The position numbers were made by a program, and so were the translations under genes. 64,000 bases of DNA, taken from Pseudobutyrivibrio sp. GTDB taxonomy: Bacteria; Bacillota; Clostridia; Lachnospirales; Lachnospiraceae. The notes below the pieces were generated by a model, which was not told the origin of the DNA, did not search any database, and saw only the letters and a list, made by a program, of their open reading frames with translations. Positions 58,156 to 64,000 of the stretch are shown here, piece after piece; position 1 is the first letter of the stretch, and each line of letters opens with the position of its first letter. The stretch is from the NCBI GenBank assembly GCA_024697025.1, contig JAILGH010000060.1:1-64000 (forward strand). The letters are read 5' to 3'.

Positions 58156-59073
58156 ATGACTTACGAGCAGTTTAAAACTGATGTAGTTGCTAAGCTTGAA
58201 CTTAGGCTTGGAGACTCGGGGCAGGTGTATGTAGATTCCGCTCTTAGGTACAATGGTGTTGTTAGTGATAGGCTTACCATTAAGCATAAAGGCAGTAATG
58301 TTTCGCCTACCATTTATTTGGAACCATACTTTGATGCTTATAATCGTGGAATGAATTTGGATGAGGTTTCTGAAACTATTGTATCTATATATGATAAGCG
58401 CAAGGGTCAGGGATTCTTAGACACTAGCTTTTTATTTAACGACTACAAGTCTGTTAGTTCCCAAATTATTTTCAAGCTAATCAATAAAGAGATGAATATG
58501 GAATTGCTTAAGAATACACCCCATATTGAGTATTTAGATTTGGCCATTGTATTTTACTATTATATGCCAGACCTTAGCGTGGCTGATGGTGTGGGTTGCA
58601 TTATGATTCAAAATGAACACGCTAAGCTTTGGAATGTTACTGTGGATGATCTAATGAATGATGCCATGGAAAACACTCCAAGAATTATGGGATTTAAGCT
58701 TCAGGGGATTCTCTCGACTATTTGTGAGTATATTGGCGATAGCAATCTTATGGAAATGGCAGAGGTAGAGGATAGGAATACTCCAATTTTTGTTGCGACT
58801 AATGAGTATAAGAGCAACGGAGCCGCTGTTATTTTGTATAAGGATACGTTAAGAGCCTTGGCAGCCAAGTTAAAATCGGACTTGTTTTTGATACCATGTT
58901 CAGTTAACGAGGTAATTATCGTGGAAGCGATAGAGGGGATATGTGTAGACACAACTAAACTAAAAGAGATGATATATCAGGTCAATCGAGAGGAGATTGC
59001 CAAGCAGGAAGTGCTTTCAGACAATCTGTATTTTTACTCTCGAGTGACCGGTAAGTTGTGCATTGTTGATTAA
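58156..59073 (+). CDS. DUF5688-family protein
   Basis: A 305-residue protein of the kind annotated as DUF5688 and common in rumen/gut Lachnospiraceae (recognised from general pattern). Marks include LTIKHKGSNVSPTIYLEPYF, GMNLDEVSETIVSIYDKRKG, IEYLDLAIVFYYYM, and the C-terminal DLFLIPCSVNEVIIVEAIEG. It looks cytoplasmic; function is unknown. I start at the ATG preceded by AAAGAGAAT; an earlier in-frame ATG at 58099 falls inside the recN terminator hairpin. Confidence 0.75.
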   Translation: MTYEQFKTDVVAKLELRLGDSGQVYVDSALRYNGVVSDRLTIKHKGSNVSPTIYLEPYFDAYNRGMNLDEVSETIVSIYDKRKGQGFLDTSFLFNDYKSVSSQIIFKLINKEMNMELLKNTPHIEYLDLAIVFYYYMPDLSVADGVGCIMIQNEHAKLWNVTVDDLMNDAMENTPRIMGFKLQGILSTICEYIGDSNLMEMAEVEDRNTPIFVATNEYKSNGAAVILYKDTLRALAAKLKSDLFLIPCSVNEVIIVEAIEGICVDTTKLKEMIYQVNREEIAKQEVLSDNLYFYSRVTGKLCIVD

Positions 59074-59077
59074 GAGA

Positions 59078-60145
59078 CTAATAAGCTTTAAGCCTTTTCC
59101 AAAGGTTAGTAGTATAGTCTAGTGTATCGTTGTCGTAGGCTTCGTAAAGCTTGCAACGGCTAAGTGTTTCCTTGGTTGGAAATACTGTCTCGTCAGCTAA
59201 GGTTTCTGCATCTTCGTGTGCAGCGACCTTGGTATTTGGCGTAGCATACCAGACATACTCAAAGTTTTCGGTGGCGGCCTCCTCCTGGCACATAAAATCA
59301 ATCCACTTCATGGCGGCATCGTAGTGCTTGCATGTACGTGGGACAAACCAGGAGTCAATCCACAGGTTGCCACCTTCCTTTGGAACTGTGTAAGCTAAAT
59401 CTTCATTGTATTCCATACCCATGGCAGCTTCGCCAGAATAGCAGACAGCCATGGCCGCATCTTCAGAAATCATACATTCGTAGGTTTCATCCTGAAGGTA
59501 TGCATAGATTAAGGATTTTTCTTTGCAAAGCAAATCATAAGCTTCTTTAAGCTCCCCTGTGTCGGTAGTATTAATGTCATAGCCCAACTTTTCTAGGGCA
59601 ACCATAAATGCATCGCGCTGGGAATTAATCATTACAATCTGATTGCGATAATCAGGGTCCCAAAGACAATCCCAAGATGACACAGTGTCTTCATCTACCA
59701 TGTTGGTGTTGTAGAGAATGCCAACAGTGCCGTAAAAATATGGCACGGTATACTGATGCTTTGGATCAAAAGCGGCAGAGGCTTCGATGATGTCCTTATC
59801 AATGTTGCTATAGTTTGGAATAGTACTATAGTCAATAGGAATCAACTCGTCCTCGAGGCGCATTGTTTCTATCATATAATCTGAGGTACAAATTACATCA
59901 TAATTGATGGAACCGGCCTTGTACTTGGCGTACATATCTTCGACGGATTCGTATTCCTCGTATTTAACATTGATTCCGGTCTCTTCCTGAAATCTCTTAA
60001 GTACATCGCTTTCAATATATTTTCCATAGTTTAAAACTACAAGAGTGTCCTTATCATCGGCATCTGAGCCACAGCTTGTAAATCCTAAAAGGGAAGCGAC
60101 ACTTAGGCTTGCGATAGTAAGAAGGCTTAAAAATTTATTTTTCAT
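59078..60145 (-). CDS. potD: Spermidine/putrescine ABC transporter substrate-binding lipoprotein
   Basis: A 355-residue lipoprotein. The signal peptide ends in LLGFTSCGSDAD with the lipidated Cys. The mature part begins TLVVLNYGKYIESDVLKRFQ and has YDVICTSDYMIETMRLE and GTVGILYNTNMVDED, as in PotD/PotF; the ligand-site acidic and aromatic residues are plausible (LWIDSWFVPRTCK). It captures polyamines outside the membrane for PotABC. ATG chosen with GGAGG 9 bases before; it overlaps potC by 11 bases. Confidence 0.93.
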   Translation of the reverse strand: MKNKFLSLLTIASLSVASLLGFTSCGSDADDKDTLVVLNYGKYIESDVLKRFQEETGINVKYEEYESVEDMYAKYKAGSINYDVICTSDYMIETMRLEDELIPIDYSTIPNYSNIDKDIIEASAAFDPKHQYTVPYFYGTVGILYNTNMVDEDTVSSWDCLWDPDYRNQIVMINSQRDAFMVALEKLGYDINTTDTGELKEAYDLLCKEKSLIYAYLQDETYECMISEDAAMAVCYSGEAAMGMEYNEDLAYTVPKEGGNLWIDSWFVPRTCKHYDAAMKWIDFMCQEEAATENFEYVWYATPNTKVAAHEDAETLADETVFPTKETLSRCKLYEAYDNDTLDYTTNLWKRLKAY

Positions 60146-60929
60146 TTTTAACAACCTCCTTTCTAGCTGAACCTTTAAAGTTAATCACTAAAAGTAGAGC
60201 AAATGCCAAAAGAAACAGGATAGTAGATAAGGCGTAAAGCTCTGGCTGGATACCCTTTCTTAACTGAGTGTAAAGCATAGTAGAAAGAGTGTTGACTCCG
60301 GCACCTTTGGTAAAATAGGTGATTGTGAAATCATCAAGTGACATGGTAAGAGCCATTAAGAATCCTGATAAAACTCCTGGGAATATCTCTGGCCAAACCA
60401 CTTTATAAAACGCATACATAGGAGTCGCGCCTAAGTCTGTGGCCGCCTCAAAGCAAGCTTCTGAAAGGGACTGCAATCGTGGTAATACATTAAAAATTAC
60501 ATAAGGCACTGAAAATGCAATGTGAGCAAGGATTACTGAGAACTCACCAAGTGGAGTAAACCTTGTAAACAAAAGCATAAGTGAGATACCAGTAACAATA
60601 TCCGCATTTAAAAGTGGGATGTTGGTAGCTCCAAGCATGATGGCAGTGTGACGCTTTTTCATGTAATGAATACCGATGGCTGCTGTTGTGCCAAGTATTG
60701 TTGCAAATATAGATGATGTAAGTGTAATTTTTATTGTGGTACCAAGCGCTTCCATAATGTTGTCGTTGGATGAAAGGTTTGCATACCATTTGAGGGTAAA
60801 TCCACCCCAGACAGTCCTTGACATAGAGTCGTTAAAGCTTAGGACGATAAGTACCAAAATTGGTGCGTACAAAAACAAGAATATAAGTGCAAGATAAAGA
60901 GATGAAGCACCCTTTTTAAATTTATTCAT
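60135..60929 (-). CDS. potC: Spermidine/putrescine ABC transporter permease
   Basis: A 264-residue membrane protein with six hydrophobic segments, from YLALIFLFLYAPILVLIVLS to ALSTILFLLAFALLLVINF. The cytoplasmic EAA loop that docks on PotA reads ATDLGATPMYAFYKVVWPEI followed by FPGVLSGFLMALTMSLDDF. The S-x-D-D-F phrase is typical of PotC. It overlaps potB by 4 bases upstream and potD by 11 downstream, so the operon is tightly coupled. Confidence 0.94.
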   Translation of the reverse strand: MNKFKKGASSLYLALIFLFLYAPILVLIVLSFNDSMSRTVWGGFTLKWYANLSSNDNIMEALGTTIKITLTSSIFATILGTTAAIGIHYMKKRHTAIMLGATNIPLLNADIVTGISLMLLFTRFTPLGEFSVILAHIAFSVPYVIFNVLPRLQSLSEACFEAATDLGATPMYAFYKVVWPEIFPGVLSGFLMALTMSLDDFTITYFTKGAGVNTLSTMLYTQLRKGIQPELYALSTILFLLAFALLLVINFKGSARKEVVKNEK

Positions 60930-61753
60930 ACAGGCATACCTCCATTCTCTGAATCATCTACTTTGTTCATTACAGACATTGATAAAAGCACAAATATCAT
61001 CAGTATAATAGAAAGGCCTGAGCCTAGGTTCCAGTTGCGTGCAAGAGTAAATTCCTGCTCGATAACATTACCGATAAGAAGGACTTTGCCGCCACCTAAA
61101 AGGTTGGAAACAACGAATGATGAAAGTGCTGGAACAAACACCATGATTATTCCTGAAATAATACCGTCTTTTGAAAGTGGAAGAGTGACCTTGGTAAAGG
61201 TAGTCCACCAATTGGCACCCAAATCCGCTGCTGCCTCAACAACCTGGTCGTTGATTTTGGAAAGGGCATTATAAATTGGAAGAATCATGTATGGTAAAAA
61301 GTCGTAAACCATTCCAAGGGTTACAGCAGTTTCAGTGTAAAGAATGTGCAAGGTTGGAAGGCCAAGTGTAGACAAAATGCTGTTTAAAATTCCATTGTTT
61401 GAAAGGATGATTTGCCATGCAAGAATTCGAAGCATAAAGTTCATCCACATTGGAAGTATAAACAAAAATACTACAAGTCCCTTGTTGGTAAGCTTAAGGT
61501 TGTGAAGTATAAGTGCAACTGGATAAGCTAAAAGTAGGCATATGGCAGTTGTAAAAAAGGCAACACGAATAGACAGCCAAAGTGACTTGAGATGTACAGG
61601 ATCTGCAATGGCTGTAAGGTTTGAAAGAGTAAAGCTTCCTGCGTCGTTAGTAAGTGCATATCCTAATATGTAAAATAGTGGAAGGATAGTGCATATCATC
61701 ACCCAGATGGCATAAGGCGTAGCAAGGAAGCTGGTGCGCATTTTATTGATCAT
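60926..61753 (-). CDS. potB: Spermidine/putrescine ABC transporter permease
   Basis: A 275-residue partner permease with six hydrophobic segments. The EAA loop is AADLGANWWTTFTKVTLPLS, and the region before it has YDFLPYMILPIYNALSKIND, typical of PotB. It ends with the SGLSIILMIFVLLSMSVMNK helix. It overlaps potA by 11 bases and potC by 4. Together PotB and PotC form the transmembrane channel for polyamine uptake. Confidence 0.94.
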   Translation of the reverse strand: MINKMRTSFLATPYAIWVMICTILPLFYILGYALTNDAGSFTLSNLTAIADPVHLKSLWLSIRVAFFTTAICLLLAYPVALILHNLKLTNKGLVVFLFILPMWMNFMLRILAWQIILSNNGILNSILSTLGLPTLHILYTETAVTLGMVYDFLPYMILPIYNALSKINDQVVEAAADLGANWWTTFTKVTLPLSKDGIISGIIMVFVPALSSFVVSNLLGGGKVLLIGNVIEQEFTLARNWNLGSGLSIILMIFVLLSMSVMNKVDDSENGGMPV

Positions 61754-62813
61754 CTTCCTTTAATACCTCCTCATCCTCGGATTCTGGTTTGTTCATTATT
61801 TGAATGTTAAATGGAATTACATTTAAGGATACCTTTTGTCCTACCTCAAAATACTTGGTGGTGTGAACCAGCCACTCGTACTCGCCGCACTGTACGTCAA
61901 GCTCGTAATGAACACCCTTAAACAGGCAGTCTGTGATGACACCATCCATAAAGCCCTTGCCAGGTGCGTCAAGCTCCACATCCTCTGGACGAATAACCAC
62001 GTCAACCGGCTTCATAGTGCCAAAGCCCTTGTCAACGCAAGGCACCTGAACACCAAGGAAGGATACAAGCTCATCCTTAATCATGATGCCCTCGATGATG
62101 TTGCTTTCTCCGATAAAGTCAGCAACAAAGGCATTTTCTGGCTCATTATAAATATCCTCAGGAGTACCAATCTGCTGGATATAGCCCTGGTTCATAACCA
62201 CGATAGTGTCGGACATGGTAAGGGCCTCCTCCTGATCATGAGTTACATATAAAAAGGTAATGCCAAGCTCCTGCTTGATTTTCATAAGCTCGTACTGCAT
62301 ACTTTGACGAAGCTTTAAATCAAGAGCTCCAAGAGGCTCATCCAAAAGCAGTACCTTAGGCTCGTTTACGATTGCTCTTGCGATTGCAATACGTTGCTGC
62401 TGTCCGCCTGAGAGAGAATCTATGCTGCGCTTTTCAAAGCCGTCGAGATTAACAAGCTTAAGGGCGTACTTTATCTTGTCATTTATATAGTCCTTGGATT
62501 TCTTTTGAATCTTGAGACCAAAACCAATGTTTTCTTCAATTGTCATGTGTGGAAATAATGCGTACTTTTGGAACACAGTATTGATAGGACGAAGATTGGC
62601 TGGCAAAGCAGTAATATCATTTCCGTTAAGATAGATTTTGCCTGAATCCGGCTTCTCAAATCCCCCCAAAAGACGAAGAGTAGTGGTCTTGCCACAGCCT
62701 GATGGACCAAGCAAGGTTACGAAGGTATTTTCCTTGATGTAAAGGTCCAACTCGTCTAAAATCAGTTGTTTTTCATAGCTCTTTGATACATGGTCGAATT
62801 GTATAAATTCCAA
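61743..62813 (-). CDS. potA: Spermidine/putrescine ABC transporter ATPase
   Basis: A 356-residue ATPase. Walker A LLGPSGCGKTTTLRLLGGFE, Q-loop NTVFQKYALFPHMTIEENIG, signature SLSGGQQQRIAIARAIVNEP, Walker B LLLDEPLGALDLKLR and H-loop YVTHDQEEALTMSD are all present. The C-terminal ~120 residues are the TOBE/OB regulatory domain. The start codon is TTG (MEFIQFDHVSK), with GGAGGA 7 bases upstream and no better ATG. It leads the potABCD operon, 47 bases after a tRNA gene on the same strand. Confidence 0.95.
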   Translation of the reverse strand: MEFIQFDHVSKSYEKQLILDELDLYIKENTFVTLLGPSGCGKTTTLRLLGGFEKPDSGKIYLNGNDITALPANLRPINTVFQKYALFPHMTIEENIGFGLKIQKKSKDYINDKIKYALKLVNLDGFEKRSIDSLSGGQQQRIAIARAIVNEPKVLLLDEPLGALDLKLRQSMQYELMKIKQELGITFLYVTHDQEEALTMSDTIVVMNQGYIQQIGTPEDIYNEPENAFVADFIGESNIIEGIMIKDELVSFLGVQVPCVDKGFGTMKPVDVVIRPEDVELDAPGKGFMDGVITDCLFKGVHYELDVQCGEYEWLVHTTKYFEVGQKVSLNVIPFNIQIMNKPESEDEEVLKEDDQ

Positions 62814-62859
62814 TCCCTTATCCTCCTAAATTAAAGAAAATTAATGATTATACAAAAAG

Positions 62860-62932
62860 AGCTCCGAATCAGACTCGAACTGACGACCCCCTCATTACGA
62901 GTGAGGTGCTCTACCAACTGAGCTATCGGAGC
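62860..62932 (-). tRNA. tRNA-Thr (anticodon CGT)
   Basis: A complete cloverleaf on the minus strand: acceptor stem GCTCCGA with TCGGAGC, D arm TAGCTCAGTTGGTAGAGCA, anticodon stem CCTCA/TGAGG around loop CTCGTAA (anticodon CGT, reading ACG), and T arm GTCAGTTCGAGTCTGAT. The discriminator is T and no CCA is encoded. A run of T residues follows on the minus strand, and then TATAAT, a possible -10 for potA. Confidence 0.95.
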
Positions 62933-63028
62933 AATTAATTAGATTCTAGCAGGTAGCGCCCACAAGAAACCTATTTATTTACGCGACACCTATTTTAATA
63001 TAATGAAGGTAAAAATACAATTAAATTG

Positions 63029-63057
63029 TTGAGAAACTAGCGTCTTTTTATTATAAT
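63029..63057 (+). promoter_or_regulatory. Promoter of the small membrane protein/queH pair
   Basis: TTGAGA (5 of 6) and a perfect TATAAT with a 17-base spacer; the strongest consensus promoter in the window. It lies 40 bases before the first start codon. Confidence 0.75.
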
Positions 63058-63097
63058 GACATTTGTACTAAAAATTGATTTACAAGGAGTATTTCTT

Positions 63098-63448
63098 ATG
63101 AATAATAAAAGACCAGCTAGAGCATCAAAGTTTGATATCAGAGATTTCTTTTCACGAGACAATTTGCCACTTATCAGTCTCATAGTTCTTGGCATTTATG
63201 CCCTTGTAGCTATTCTTGTTTCAGGCTTTGTACTTCAGATTAACTTTGTTGTAGTTTGTGCTATGGTTGTTCTTGAGGCAGCTTTAGGAGCATGTCTTAA
63301 CAAGATACCACTTTGGATTCACGGCCTTGTTTTCATTGCTGAGATAGTTCTTGGCATCATGGCTTCACAGGTTGTATTTATGATTCTCATGGTATTTGTC
63401 TATGTTTTAGCTATAGCATTTTTATTTATTTGGACCAATCATGAATAA
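63098..63448 (+). CDS. Small membrane protein of unknown function
   Basis: A 116-residue protein. A basic N-terminal 25 residues (NNKRPARASKFDIRDFFSRD) are followed by four hydrophobic segments: LISLIVLGIYALVAILVSGF, INFVVVCAMVVLEAALGACL, IHGLVFIAEIVLGIMASQVV and ILMVFVYVLAIAFLFIW. No family recognised. CAAGGAG precedes the ATG. It overlaps queH by 8 bases, so they share a transcript. Confidence 0.7.
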   Translation: MNNKRPARASKFDIRDFFSRDNLPLISLIVLGIYALVAILVSGFVLQINFVVVCAMVVLEAALGACLNKIPLWIHGLVFIAEIVLGIMASQVVFMILMVFVYVLAIAFLFIWTNHE

Positions 63449-64000
63449 AATAAATTATCAAAAAGAGCTAGACAAATTAATAGCATCACTAGAAAAAGAA
63501 GGCCGCGTGCCTTCTTTATTACTACACAGCTGTTGTGGGCCTTGTAGCAGTTATTGCATCGAGTATTTGTCCAATTATTTCAACATAACTGTTTTCTATT
63601 ACAACCCCAATATCTATCCGGATGAGGAGTATTATCACAGGGTTAAGGAGCAACAGCGTTTTATCAATGAGTTTCCTACCAAGCATCCAGTATCTTTTAT
63701 AGAGGGGGATTACGACACTGATAGGTTCTATGAGATGGCTAAGGGCCTTGAAAATGAGCCTGAAAAGGGAGCTAGATGCCTCAAGTGTTACGACCTTCGT
63801 TTAAGGAGAACTGCAGAGATAGCTAAAGAAAAAGGATTTGACTTTTTCGCTACAACACTTACAATATCCCCAATGAAAGATTCTAAAGTGCTTAATGAAA
63901 TAGGCCAGCAAATTGCTGGGGAAGTTGGCGTAGAATGGCTAGTCAACGATTTCAAAAAGCGAGAAGGCTACAAGCGTTCCACTGAGCTTTCAAAGGAATA
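63441..64000 (+). CDS. queH: Epoxyqueuosine reductase QueH (3' end outside window)
   Basis: The frame starts at the ATG overlapping the previous gene's end and runs off the window after 186 codons. LLLHSCCGPCSSYCIEYLSN carries the conserved C-C-G-P-C motif, followed by FYYNPNIYPDEEYYHRVKEQ and a second Cys pair in GARCLKCYDLRLRRTAEIAK; FATTLTISPMKDSKVLN follows. This is the DUF208/QueH family, which reduces epoxyqueuosine to queuosine in tRNA, the last step of that modification, using iron-sulfur chemistry. A short C-terminal part is missing. Confidence 0.92.
   Translation, partial: MNKINYQKELDKLIASLEKEGRVPSLLLHSCCGPCSSYCIEYLSNYFNITVFYYNPNIYPDEEYYHRVKEQQRFINEFPTKHPVSFIEGDYDTDRFYEMAKGLENEPEKGARCLKCYDLRLRRTAEIAKEKGFDFFATTLTISPMKDSKVLNEIGQQIAGEVGVEWLVNDFKKREGYKRSTELSKE

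Noticed and set aside
1-64000. CRISPR array
   Set aside because: No series of 25-40-base direct repeats with unique spacers of similar length is visible, and no cas-like gene is present; the recurring sequence at 15116/16913/18688/34988 is dispersed, not arrayed.

Overview
The window looks like a chromosomal segment of a Lachnospiraceae bacterium (Firmicutes/Clostridia), probably of the Butyrivibrio/Pseudobutyrivibrio type. The DNA is AT-rich, ribosome binding sites are strong AGGAGG-type, TTG starts occur, and the conserved clostridial order asp23 - nusB - xseA - xseB - ispA - dxs - tlyA - nadK - argR - recN is intact. The genus is an inference.

Layout. 1-7060: end of an acidic surface protein, a GNAT acetyltransferase, an operon of two SAM methyltransferases plus a two-subunit ABC exporter behind two matching palindromic operators, and a membrane protein. 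7187-10262: a self-contained operon behind a perfect 15-bp inverted repeat, encoding two DUF2589-type proteins, a signal-less GH24 lysozyme with C-terminal repeats, a 78-aa protein and a Cys/His peptidase-like protein. 10287-14466: small metabolic and membrane genes, an Rpn-type PD-(D/E)XK protein and a peptide deformylase homologue whose HExxH motif reads HQIDH. 14481-18820: a broken second Rpn gene, a GC-rich two-gene cassette of different codon style, and an IS3-family insertion sequence, separated by three copies of a structured ~100-bp repeat.

18848-34866 is a defence island. A retron (ATPase-TOPRIM/OLD-like effector, then a ~220-nt msr-msd candidate with clear a1/a2 arms, then a YADD reverse transcriptase) is followed by a four-gene type III restriction-modification-like operon (PLD-like/SNF2 helicase, DUF4391, Mod, Res), a GIY-YIG protein, an XRE regulator, a zinc-ribbon protein and an orphan DinJ-like antitoxin with small neighbours. 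A fourth, inverted copy of the structured repeat lies just beyond the end.

35121-47128: YccF protein, lipoprotein, three divergently oriented secreted paralogues, HD hydrolase, stand-alone PD-(D/E)XK-like protein, sugar-type oxidoreductases, cell-wall amidase, DegV and a LacI-sensor/GGDEF protein. 47149-58120: housekeeping genes for RNA metabolism, DNA repair, isoprenoid synthesis, NADP synthesis and arginine regulation. 58156-64000: a DUF5688 protein, a potABCD polyamine transporter on the minus strand downstream of tRNA-Thr(CGU), a small membrane protein and the start of queH.

The most noteworthy content is the effector-first retron, the extended type III restriction-modification operon beside it, the DUF2589/lysozyme/peptidase operon, and the dispersed repeat bordering the mobile region. 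All family names come from motif recognition by eye; no database search was run.
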